Assembly (NCBI GenBank): GCA_018340805.1
Contig: JACMZG010001908.1
Span: forward strand, 36,354,797 to 36,418,796
DNA length: 64,000 nucleotides
Source: Microvelia longipes
Lineage: Eukaryota > Arthropoda > Insecta > Hemiptera > Veliidae
Reading direction: 5' to 3'
Below are positions 1 to 8,885 of this stretch, in pieces (the first letter of the stretch is position 1; every line of letters starts with the position of its first letter). Below the pieces are notes generated by a model, which did no database searches, had not been told where the DNA came from, and saw nothing but the letters and a program-made list of their open reading frames with translations. The translations under genes and the position numbers were made by a program.

Positions 1-159
1 ATTGAATCTTATCATCAACATTAGTTAAATTTTTATTGAATTACTTGCCTACGTTTTTTAAAAAATTGTATTGAAAAATTAAATTAAATTGAAGGGAAAA
101 TAATCTTGAGAAAATAATAATTAAGTTGAATAAAAACACTATGTTTCGTTTTAATAGGA

Positions 160-350
160 CAAGTATATCCATGATTTTGTTAGTTCTTAAAAGTTAAGCA
201 GCATCGAGGGTAGTCAGTGCCTGGATGGGTGACCACTAGGAATAAAACAAATAAATTTACTATTTGGGAACGAGCAAAGCGATTCCGAAGTAGGGAGGAT
301 GAGCGTAGAAAATCTGTTGTAATGAGGAAAAGTTCCAAGGTTCCACGTAT
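160..350 (+). repeat. 5S-rRNA-derived SINE, copy 1
   Basis: Bases 191-240 closely resemble the 3' half of 5S rRNA, including the internal control region: AAGTTAAGCAGCATCG followed by GTCAGTGCCTGGATGGGTGA. That region is the RNA polymerase III (TFIIIA-type) promoter of 5S genes, so this is a SINE3-type head, not a full 5S gene; the 5S 5' half is absent. The tail at 260-347 contains GAGCAAAGCG, GGATGAGCGTAG and AATGAGGAAAAGTTCC, words that recur reversed at 63738-63800 and in the tandem array at 29091-29796. Borders are approximate. Confidence 0.75.
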
Positions 351-497
351 CAGATATTTCATTTTAAATTCTTAGCCTGGCGCTAAGCATTTAAAGGCCA
401 GATTTTTAAAAATGATTAACTTTAAGAAGCTGTGGTGGAAGCTTCTTACCTGATATAAACTAAAATATTTTGTATACAAGGGTCATGAAATGCTTAC

Positions 498-660
498 CTT
501 CGTGAGCGTGTATAATCAGATCTAGAATATAAAGCATATCACACGAGTAATCCATAGCAATCCAGAGTATAGGTACACTGTTATTCAATTCCCAAAATAC
601 AGCTCTTCCAATTATAAAGACTAGGTTATAGAGAACGGCACATGCTATCACGAATAGCCA
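498..660 (-). CDS. CNG channel exon encoding S1-S2 (CNGL/CNGB-like)
   Basis: Internal exon of a cyclic-nucleotide-gated cation channel, a plasma-membrane tetramer opened by cGMP or cAMP. Read on the minus strand, it is preceded by a polypyrimidine tract and acceptor (TTTTCTGTTGCAG) and followed by donor GTAAGC. The 163 nt start in phase 0 and end after the first base of a codon. The peptide begins WLFVIACAVLYNLVFIIGRA (transmembrane S1), continues with FWELNN and an acidic S2 containing MDYSCDMLYILD, and ends HAHE plus a split Gly codon. The YN-GRAVFWE, DY-CD-YILD and HEG signatures are typical of CNG subunits, and GRAVFWE with HEG points to the insect CNGL/beta-like branch. This subtype is an inference. 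The next exon, with the S2-S3 linker, would lie left of the window. An ATG-initiated open frame runs further (to 699), but the acceptor is the better boundary. Synonymous-looking codon choice and clean splice sites argue for a live exon. Confidence 0.87.
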
Positions 661-1228
661 CTGCAACAGAAAATAATCTAACATCAACAAAATAGTCAAT
701 TGATTTTATTTATTTAATTATACATACATACATTGCAATTATAAAACATATTAACTATTTTAAACATACAAAAAAGTAAACTTTTTTAAGTAATAATTTA
801 AGTATAATTAATTCATTAATAAAATTTAATTTCATTAATAAAATAGTACAAAATAATTAAAAAGATGAGATTGTGTTGTACTGATACATTTAAATGTATG
901 TATAAATAAAGATAATATTATAATTTTCATTTATTTAATCCCTTCATTAATAAAACTTTATTTATGTTTCAATTGATAATACAACGGACAACATATATTT
1001 AACGCTCTAATTTATAAATGCAGAGATTATTGTTTATAACATGGATACTATTTTTTTCACAATAAAATTATTTCAAAATAATGATTTATTTTTGTATGTA
1101 TTTAAGTAATGAAATTTTTTAGAAATATGTTAAACGATGAATTCCACAGAATGGGTTTTTATGCTATAGTAGTACAATGGCTAATGCGTTAAGTTGATTT
1201 TTTTCATAATAAAAATGGAGACGTGAAA

Positions 1229-1514
1229 TGACTCAGTACAAGTACTCTTTTACGAGTACTTATGTTCAGTTTTGTCTTACATGATGTCCTACGCTCTTGA
1301 AGATGCCTTTCGCAAGAGGAAGCGAAACGGATCCTTCATCTACATTGACGCGGTCACCACCATAATACCTTTATCTTCATGGCAATAATCGCGGAAGCCT
1401 ACGCAGTTTATTGCATTACATGGTTAGCCTCAGTGGTAGAAAGGTTAGCACGTGTGCATACCACGTAAACAGTTCAAGTTAGATTCTTGTCGGGGCCTCT
1501 TGGATTTTTATATG
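1229..1514 (+). repeat. tRNA-like dispersed repeat, copy A
   Basis: About 285 bp that is clearly similar to 14300-14586. The 3' third looks tRNA-derived: A-box-like TTAGCCTCAGTGGTAGA at 1424-1440, then a B-box-like stretch around 1471-1490 ahead of CGGGGCCTCTTGG. The 5' part holds a hairpin, AAGTACTC / GAGTACTT with a 6-nt loop at 1240-1261. The tRNA-like module lies in the 3' part and not at the start, which is unusual for a SINE; the upstream 190 bp may belong to another element into which a SINE inserted. Confidence 0.55.
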
Positions 1515-1621
1515 AGGTTGGAAATCTTTATATTCACCTTCCTTCAAAAGTTACGTTAAAGTGGTGCTTCTGAACCAGCCAAGTTGTCGTAAAAGATTCC
1601 TAACCCTAATGCACCAGAGTT

Positions 1622-1626
1622 CAGGA
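1622..1626. other. Target-site duplication of BEL/Pao element, left
   Basis: CAGGA directly precedes the 5' LTR and recurs exactly at 8556-8560 after the 3' LTR. A 5-bp duplication is usual for BEL/Pao integration and fixes the element ends. Confidence 0.9.
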
Positions 1627-1871
1627 TGTTGGAATGTATAGATTTGAATATTTGGCGGTTTAGCCGCTCTGTGGAAAATGTTGGTACCACTGTCTGAATT
1701 GGTAAATCTATTTTTAGTTTTGTTGTACTTGTTTTGACCGCCAAGATGCGCTTGGCTTCTTTTTCTTGTCTGTTCATGTTTTTATTATGTGAAATGTGTT
1801 TTTAAGTCTTAAAATAAATAGTTTAGTACGAGGTGAAGTTTATAGCGTTTTATTTCAGTAACCACGTAACA
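1627..1871 (+). repeat. 5' LTR of BEL/Pao element
   Basis: 245 bp, TG...CA termini, matching 8313-8555. It contains AATAAA at 1813-1818 as a likely polyadenylation signal. Just inside it at 1874 lies TGTGGCGCAGTCGGTAGG, where a tRNA primer-binding site is expected. The exact tRNA was not identified. Confidence 0.93.
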
Positions 1872-1899
1872 TTGTGGCGCAGTCGGTAGGACTTTCATA

Positions 1900-4800
1900 A
1901 TGGCAGAAGCTAAAGTGTTAAGGAAAAAATTGAAAACTAAGAGAGATGCCTTGAAAAAATCAGCAACAGGTATTGTTGATAATTTAGAGAATTTATTATC
2001 TAATAAAGCTGATGTGGTTGACGTTAAGGCATCATTAGCCTTATTGTTAGAGAAAAATGTATCGATTACCAAATATAATGACGATATTATTGATATTGAA
2101 TGTGAAAGTGGTTTCGATGTTGGAGGTGAATTAGATAGCCAGGATAAATTCAGCTTAAGTCTGCAAGGTATAAAATTAAAATGTGAACAGTATTTTAGTG
2201 GTTTAGAACCCCTTAAGCTTGAGAATGTTGTTGAAAAAGAGATTGCCCCAAAGAGGAAGAATGTAATGCCCCCTATTGAACTTCAAGGGTATGATGGAGA
2301 TTTAAGAGGTTGGCTGAAGTTCTGGGCTCAATTTGAAATTATTCATCATGACAAGCAGTATACAGATGCTGAAAAACTTAATTATTTGCAACAAGCTACT
2401 GTCAAAGGCTCTCGAGCCAGAGCTGTAGTAGATAGTTTTCCTCCAGTCGGAGCTAACTATTGCAAAGCTATTGAGGCTCTAAAATCAAGATTCGGGAGAC
2501 CTAACTTACTTGTCGAAGTGTATGTGAGAGACCTGCTGTCTCAAATAATTAATAATCTAAAATTAAACAATGTCAAGTTAGTAGATTTATATGACAAACT
2601 GGAGTGTAATCTCAGATCCCTGGAATCCCTTGGAGTTACAACTGATGTTTGTGCTTCAATGCTTTTACCACTGGTGGAATCTTGCCTGCCAGAAGACATT
2701 TTAAGAGTGTGGCAGAGAAGTCAGGCATCGTTTGATGAAACAAAAGATCTAGGTGAGCCTGATCACTCAACAAAGAAAAGGTTAGAAAATCTAATGCGAT
2801 TTTTGAAAAGTGAAGTAGAGAACGAAGAGAGAATAAACCTGGCAATAAGTTTTGGTTCGAGTGCAGGTACATCAGCTGTCGCTACTAGTGATGTTAAAGT
2901 TAAGAAAAGATTCTCTAAATCTATCAGTGAGTCAAAATCAGTACCAACTGCTGCTGTTCTATATTCTGGTGCTACTAGTCAGCCTGCAGAAAGATTACCA
3001 AGTAAGTCAACTTGCATATTTTGTTCTCTAAACCATAAATCTAGCGATTGTATCAAAGCTCAAAAGTTAAGTTTAGAAGAGAAAAACAATATAATTAAAG
3101 AGAAAAAGGCATGTTTTGCCTGCTTAGGCTTGACTCATCGATTTAAACACTGCCGAATAAAGGTTAGATGTAATATTTGTTCTAAGAGACATTTAGTTGT
3201 TATGTGCCCTGAGTTACCTTGTCATAAATCTCAAAAAACTCATGGTTCACTTGTATCGACTGAAACAAACAAAAATTATCCAGATGATCATACCTTAGCC
3301 TCACGAGCTACTAATTCATGTACATTTCTTCTGACATTAGTAGTAAACTTGATTGGTCCTGATGGTGTTAAGAAGAAGGTTCGAGCCCTGTTTGATACAG
3401 GCTCGACTCGGTCTTATGTATTAGAAAAGGATGCGAAGGAATTAAAACTAAAACCTCTATTCAAACAAACACTCAATCATGGATTATTTGGAGGAGGCTG
3501 CACAGGCGAAGTTGAGCACAACACATACCGCCTACACCTAGAAAATTTAGATGGCACTTATAGATGCAATTTTGAGGCGTTAGGTGAAGAAGTTATATGT
3601 GGTTTTGTGCCTCCATTACATGTTGGACACTGGTTAAGAGAACTGAAGTCCAAAGGAGTAACCTTATCAGATGTAAGATTGGACAATAGAGATATTGCTC
3701 CCATTAGTATTATATTAGGAGCGGATATTTGTGGTAAGTTGTTCACCGGTAAAATAAATTATCTTAAATCAGGTCCAGTTGCATGGGAAACCCATTTAGG
3801 TTGGGTCCTAATGGGAAGAGATGAAAAGCCAAACAAGATTTCAAGTGAGGTTTCATCTGCCCTCTCTTTATTAGCCAAAGATATGACTCCATGTTTATGG
3901 GATTTAGATGTCATAGGAATTGAGTCTCCATCTGATAAGAAGTCTAAATTACAGATTCAGGAAGCGGTTGAACAACACTTTATAGATACCGTGGTTGTTA
4001 ATTCTGATGGCAGATTTGAAGTAAAGTTGCCTTGGGTTGAAGACCACCCACCTCTGCCTACAAACTTAGATCATGCTAAAAAACGATTAGATAATACTAT
4101 TCATAAATTAACTAAAGATAAATGCCTTGAAGATTATAATGAAGTGCTGAGAGATTGGTGCCGGGAAGGCATAATTGAAGCAGTTGATATCAAGATAGAA
4201 GAAGTGAGTACAGGACACTATCTACCGCATCGTGCTGTTATTAAAGAAGGGAGTACTACCAGGCTCCGCCCAGTCTTTGATGCTTCTGCAAGAGTAAGTA
4301 GTAATGTTCCTTCTTTAAATAACTGTCTAGAAAAGGGTCTTAATCTTATTGAACTTATTCCAGCTGTACTTTTACGGTTTCGATTAAAAGAAATAGGTGT
4401 GATATCCGATATAAAAAGAGCTTTTCTGCAGATATCAGTTTCCCCCTTAGATAGAGATTACCTTAGATTTCTATGGAAGGATGAGGATGGCTCTGAGATT
4501 ATATTCCGCCATTGCCGAGTCGTATTTGGTTTAACAAGTAGCCCATTTCTGTTGGGTGCTTGTATTAGAAAGCATCTTAATGATATATTAGAAGACCCTC
4601 TCTCTCAATATTCTATTGAAGTAGTTAATGAGCTAGTGCAGTCATTTTATGTTGATAATTGTATTTGTAGCTTAAGTTCCCAAGTTGAACTTCAGACATT
4701 CATCCAAGAAAGTACAAAAATGATGATGGAGAGAAAGTTTGAACTGAGAGGGTGGGAGTTTAGTAGAGATGGAAAATCTCTTAAAGATATTCCTTGCACT

Positions 4801-7329
4801 AATGTTCTAGGGATTGGGTGGGAAAAACAAGCAGATGTTTTAACTCTTGCAGAAAATTCTTTGAAACTCTCACCTAATACCAAAATCACTAAGAGATTAA
4901 TTTTGGGAATAACCCACAGAGTGTTTGATCCAATAGGGGTTTCTTGCCCAGTCACCTTGGTACCAAAACTTATTTTACAAGATCTTTGGAAGTACAAGAT
5001 AGGTTGGGATGATGAAATTAATATGGCATCAAAGGAAACATTTCAGTCTTGGCTGAATGAGCTTCATCATTTGAAAGATATTAAAATACCTAGATGGGTG
5101 ATTGGAACTAGTGAACCTCATACTTTATCTTTACATGTTTTTGGAGATGCTAGTCAGAAAGCTTATGCAGCAACAATTTTTATTAGAGTAGAAACTGAAA
5201 GTTCGGTCAATGTACAATTGTTAGCTGCCAAAACTAGGGTCTCCCCTGTGAAGGGCATGACTATACCACGCCTTGAGCTATTGGCAGCTAATATAGCTTC
5301 TCGATTGTATAAAATGGTTGTAGAATCAGTGAAAGACTTTGAGTCTGTTAATACTATCTTTTGGTCTGATTCAACTACCACTTTAGCTTGGATTAGAAGA
5401 GAGGACAACTGGGCAGTATTTGTAAAAAACCGAGTAGAAGAAATCAGAGCACTTACTTCAGGCAGAGAGTGGCGATTTCTTCCTAGTAATAAAAATGCTG
5501 CAGACCTCCCATCAAGAGGATGTTCACCTTTTAAATTAGTTACTGAGAAATGGTGGGAGGGGCCCTCATGGCTCTACTTATCTCCAGAGAATTGGCCTTC
5601 AGGGAGCCTGGTTAATTGGAATGAAGAAGAAATAAACATAGAAAGGAAGCAAGTTTTATCTGCTTTTAATAGTACAGAGACTGATCCAGGAAGTAGATAC
5701 CTCATTCAAATATTAACCTCATTCACTCAATATAGGAAAATGATAAGATTCATGGCCATAATTTTACGTTTTATAGGCAATTGTAGGGAAAAGATTCATG
5801 ATAAACCTCAGGTTAATTTAAAATTATTACCTCATTTCAATACAGAAGAGTTATTAAAAGCCGAATTAGAAGTTTTAAAATTAATACAAAAGGATAGTTT
5901 TAAAGGTGAGAAAGACCCAAGGATTATTAAATTATGCCCGTTTATGGGCAAAGATGGCTTGATACGTATACAAACCAAAATATCTCAGAGAGAAGATTTT
6001 TACAATTTTAGACATCCAATAGTTTTGCCTGGTGACCACCCTGTAGTGAGTTGTCTTATTATAGATCACCATAAACGAGCCAGTCATGCTGGTACACAGA
6101 TTTTACTATCCATGTTGCGAGAAAATTATTGGATATTAGGAGGACGTAACATGATAAGGAAGACTCTTTCTTCATGTATACCTTGCAAACGTCAAATGAG
6201 CAAGCCATTTCAAACACCACCTGCAACTTTACCCCCTGAGCGAGTTCGTGATGCAGAGATTTTTGAAGTAACAGGAGTAGACCTAGCTGGTCCAGTATAT
6301 CTTGAGGGCAATGAAAAGAGTTGGATTTGTGTTTTTACCTGTTCTATTTTTAGAGCCATTCATTTAGAACTAGTGTCATCAATGAGTACAGAATGTTTTT
6401 TATTAGCTCTGAGGCGCTTTGTTGCCAGACGAGGTAGGCCTCACACTATATTCAGTGATAATGGTTCAAACTTTATTGGAGCCAAGAGAGCATTCGAGTC
6501 ACTGGACTGGAGCAAAATCTATGAATTTAGTTCTTGCCATCAAATTATATGGAAACTAAATCCACCCACAGCTTCCTGGTGGGGTGGGTTTTATGAGAGG
6601 ATGATTCAAACTATGAAAAGACTCTTAAGAAGAATATTGGGTCGCACTACTCTGACATATGAAGAACTACAAACTGTGCTGGCAGATTGTGAGTCAGTAA
6701 TCAACTCAAGGCCTATATCATATATGTCAGAAGACAGTCAAGATTTGATACCAATTTCTCCAGATATGTTTATTAAAGGAGTTCCTCAAACGGGAGTGCC
6801 AGATTGTGACCAGCTAGATGCTAAAAGCCTAGAAAAGAGGCGAAAATACCAGCAAGATTTGAGAGATCAGTTAAGAAGGCGATTTAGACTGGAATATTTG
6901 GGCCACCTGAAACAAAAATACCAAGGTAATAATAAGTATAGAGAAATTAAGTTAGGAGAAATTGTACTTATAGGAGATGATCAGTCAAAAAGATTAGACT
7001 GGCCTCTAGCTAGGGTTATATCGCTACTACCCAGTAAAGAGAACATAACACGCCTAGTGCGTTTACAGACTGCTTCAGGTGAAGTCCTTAGGCCTGTTCA
7101 GAGACTTTATCCTTTAGAAATTCAATCAAATCAGTCTGACACTATTCAAAATTATAGAGAAAAAATGAAAGTATTAAAAAGGCCTAAGAATAAGCAGTCA
7201 GATAGGGATACTAACAAAATAAATATTTTAAAACAGAATATTGACTCTACTTCTGATAGTGAGTCTTGTAAGCCTAATATTGTAACAAAGCAAGGGAGAA
7301 AAATTAAAAAACCCTCTAGGTATGAATAG
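1900..7329 (+). CDS. BEL/Pao gag-pol polyprotein
   Basis: A single uninterrupted 1809-residue frame starting 28 bp after the 5' LTR. Domains in order are as follows. N-terminal coiled, Lys-rich gag region; DUF1759-type gag domain from about residue 120 (YDGDLRGWLKFWAQF). Three zinc knuckles at Cys372 (CX2CX3HX4C), Cys405 (CX2CX4HX4C) and Cys424 (CX2CX3HX4C). Aspartic protease with FDTGST (Asp499). Reverse transcriptase with DIKRAF (Asp837), FGLTSSPF and FYVDN (917-920). RNase H with Asp1083, Glu1126, Asp1157 and Asp1202. Integrase zinc site (His1390/His1396, Cys1426/Cys1429) and DDE residues Asp1461, Asp1520 and Glu1566. C-terminal DUF5641-like domain, about 1660-1740. All catalytic classes are present. 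The RT motif carries Asn in place of the second Asp. Gag and pol are fused with no frameshift or stop, as is common in this superfamily. Confidence 0.95.
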   Translation: MAEAKVLRKKLKTKRDALKKSATGIVDNLENLLSNKADVVDVKASLALLLEKNVSITKYNDDIIDIECESGFDVGGELDSQDKFSLSLQGIKLKCEQYFSGLEPLKLENVVEKEIAPKRKNVMPPIELQGYDGDLRGWLKFWAQFEIIHHDKQYTDAEKLNYLQQATVKGSRARAVVDSFPPVGANYCKAIEALKSRFGRPNLLVEVYVRDLLSQIINNLKLNNVKLVDLYDKLECNLRSLESLGVTTDVCASMLLPLVESCLPEDILRVWQRSQASFDETKDLGEPDHSTKKRLENLMRFLKSEVENEERINLAISFGSSAGTSAVATSDVKVKKRFSKSISESKSVPTAAVLYSGATSQPAERLPSKSTCIFCSLNHKSSDCIKAQKLSLEEKNNIIKEKKACFACLGLTHRFKHCRIKVRCNICSKRHLVVMCPELPCHKSQKTHGSLVSTETNKNYPDDHTLASRATNSCTFLLTLVVNLIGPDGVKKKVRALFDTGSTRSYVLEKDAKELKLKPLFKQTLNHGLFGGGCTGEVEHNTYRLHLENLDGTYRCNFEALGEEVICGFVPPLHVGHWLRELKSKGVTLSDVRLDNRDIAPISIILGADICGKLFTGKINYLKSGPVAWETHLGWVLMGRDEKPNKISSEVSSALSLLAKDMTPCLWDLDVIGIESPSDKKSKLQIQEAVEQHFIDTVVVNSDGRFEVKLPWVEDHPPLPTNLDHAKKRLDNTIHKLTKDKCLEDYNEVLRDWCREGIIEAVDIKIEEVSTGHYLPHRAVIKEGSTTRLRPVFDASARVSSNVPSLNNCLEKGLNLIELIPAVLLRFRLKEIGVISDIKRAFLQISVSPLDRDYLRFLWKDEDGSEIIFRHCRVVFGLTSSPFLLGACIRKHLNDILEDPLSQYSIEVVNELVQSFYVDNCICSLSSQVELQTFIQESTKMMMERKFELRGWEFSRDGKSLKDIPCTNVLGIGWEKQADVLTLAENSLKLSPNTKITKRLILGITHRVFDPIGVSCPVTLVPKLILQDLWKYKIGWDDEINMASKETFQSWLNELHHLKDIKIPRWVIGTSEPHTLSLHVFGDASQKAYAATIFIRVETESSVNVQLLAAKTRVSPVKGMTIPRLELLAANIASRLYKMVVESVKDFESVNTIFWSDSTTTLAWIRREDNWAVFVKNRVEEIRALTSGREWRFLPSNKNAADLPSRGCSPFKLVTEKWWEGPSWLYLSPENWPSGSLVNWNEEEINIERKQVLSAFNSTETDPGSRYLIQILTSFTQYRKMIRFMAIILRFIGNCREKIHDKPQVNLKLLPHFNTEELLKAELEVLKLIQKDSFKGEKDPRIIKLCPFMGKDGLIRIQTKISQREDFYNFRHPIVLPGDHPVVSCLIIDHHKRASHAGTQILLSMLRENYWILGGRNMIRKTLSSCIPCKRQMSKPFQTPPATLPPERVRDAEIFEVTGVDLAGPVYLEGNEKSWICVFTCSIFRAIHLELVSSMSTECFLLALRRFVARRGRPHTIFSDNGSNFIGAKRAFESLDWSKIYEFSSCHQIIWKLNPPTASWWGGFYERMIQTMKRLLRRILGRTTLTYEELQTVLADCESVINSRPISYMSEDSQDLIPISPDMFIKGVPQTGVPDCDQLDAKSLEKRRKYQQDLRDQLRRRFRLEYLGHLKQKYQGNNKYREIKLGEIVLIGDDQSKRLDWPLARVISLLPSKENITRLVRLQTASGEVLRPVQRLYPLEIQSNQSDTIQNYREKMKVLKRPKNKQSDRDTNKINILKQNIDSTSDSESCKPNIVTKQGRKIKKPSRYE

Positions 7330-8312
7330 ATCTAAGTAATATAAAAGAAAACTTACCTTCTTACTTACCTGTTCCATCTTGGTCCTTTTAAGAAAGTGAG
7401 AATCATGTTGCATTATGAATATTTAGTATTAATTATTTTCTTTTTAAAAAATTGTTTAATAATATTGTTTATTCTATACATTTAAAGGAAATTTAAAAGG
7501 TTTGATAATATAAGATATTTTTTAATTATGTTACCACAGGTACTGGTAAATTAAAAGCATTAACTGTAATTTAATTTTAAAGTTTAATATTATAATTATT
7601 TTGTTTATTGTCTTGCAATTCTTTGAAAGAATATTTTATTACACTGAGTATCAGCTTTGTTATGAATGGTAAAATGTTTGAATTATTTAATTTTATTATT
7701 TTTTGTTGATTTCTTTAAATTGTTTACTCTAGTTAAAATAATAATTTTGTATCACTAATATTTAAATTTGTTGTGTTTAATGAAGGATTGGTGTATTTAT
7801 TGAAATAATTAGATATTATTAATTTATAAATCATGCCAAATAAAAAATGTTTATATCTATGTTACAATTTTTATTTGATTTTTTTTATTTTCTAGCTTAA
7901 CTTAGACTTTCTAGAATGATCATGTTTTAATATTATTTGTTCAAAATGATGTTTTGCTTGTAATTTAAATACTTTTTATTTTTTGGTTAATTTCATTAAT
8001 TCATGTTAAACTTTCAAGACTTATTTTTTGTATTAATACTTAATTTTAATTTATGTTTTGAAGAACCTAAAGTATTTCTGGTTAATATGTATGTTCTTAT
8101 AATGATTTTACTAAGTAAGTGGTACATAGATGTTAATTTTAATGCTCAATTGAAATCTATATAGTATTCCATCCGAATTGATTTTGCTCCTAACTTCATT
8201 TTATTGGTTGATTTTAGTCTTGTATAGTTTATAGTGAATACTTTGTATGTTGAGTCGTGAGACTTGTTTGACCATTGTAAGTTTGCTAGGTCAGCAAACT
8301 TAGGTGGGAGAA
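7330..8312 (+). other. BEL/Pao 3' noncoding region and polypurine tract
   Basis: About 980 bp of very AT-rich sequence with no open frame of note. At its end a perfect 9-bp stem (AAGTTTGCT at 8279-8287 with AGCAAACTT at 8293-8301, 5-nt loop) abuts the purine tract AGGTGGGAGAA (8302-8312), the presumed primer of plus-strand DNA synthesis. Confidence 0.75.
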
Positions 8313-8555
8313 TGTTGGAATGTATAGATTTGAATATTTGGCGGTTTAGCCGCTCTGTGGAAAATGTTGGTACCACTGTCTGAATTGGTAAATCTATTTT
8401 AGTTTTGTTGTACTTGTTTGACCGCCAAGATGCGCTTGGCTTCTTTTTCTTGTCTGTTCATGTTTTTATTATGTGAAATGTGTTTTTAAGTCTTAAAATA
8501 AATAGTTTAGTACGAGGTGAAGTTTATAGCGTTTTATTTCAGTAACCACGTAACA
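8313..8555 (+). repeat. 3' LTR of BEL/Pao element
   Basis: 243 bp. It differs from the 5' LTR only by two single-T deletions in T runs. AATAAA lies at 8497-8502. It is followed directly by the CAGGA target duplication. Confidence 0.93.
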
Positions 8556-8560
8556 CAGGA
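8556..8560. other. Target-site duplication of BEL/Pao element, right
   Basis: CAGGA, identical to 1622-1626. Confidence 0.9.
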
Positions 8561-8749
8561 AACATTTATGACCCTCAAAAGTAGATTTTACAAAATATTT
8601 ACATGTTACTGCCTTATAGTTTCGAGATGAGGAAAGCTAAGTCTAGCAGTGGTGGACATGTTCAAACTAAATCTATAAGAGCCAATAATAAAATCACAGC
8701 TCTTCTGCAGATTAGACGCGTAATGTCTGCTCTAGGATGTTTTTTATAT

Positions 8750-8885
8750 AATATTATTTATATATATATAAGGTTATATATAATTATATATAACCTTTAA
8801 TCAATTATATATAATTATATTAATTATATAAGGTTATAATATATACGGTTACAACATAATATAAGGTTATTATATTATATTATTT
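8750..8885. repeat. AT palindromic cluster
   Basis: Alternating AT with nested palindromes, among them AGGTTATATA / TATATAACCT around 8770-8798. The word AGGTTATA recurs four times. It is probably a cruciform-prone simple repeat. Confidence 0.6.

Larger units (their letters stand above)
1627..8555 (+). mobile_element. Complete BEL/Pao LTR retrotransposon
   Basis: The 6929-bp element is bounded by near-identical LTRs (1627-1871 and 8313-8555) starting TGTTGG and ending GTAACA, and is flanked by the CAGGA duplication. It contains a primer-binding-type leader, one long gag-pol frame (1900-7329), about 980 bp of AT-rich 3' noncoding sequence, and a purine-rich tract (AGGTGGGAGAA, 8302-8312) against the 3' LTR. 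The only LTR differences visible by eye are two single-T length changes. The insertion is therefore recent and may be transposition-competent. It is antisense to the CNG exons. There is no envelope-like frame after pol. Confidence 0.95.

Noticed and set aside
191..240. 5S rRNA gene
   Set aside because: Only the internal-promoter half is present, followed by non-5S repeat sequence; it is a SINE head.
180..362. 60-codon minus-strand frame
   Set aside because: Falls entirely within the 5S-derived SINE.
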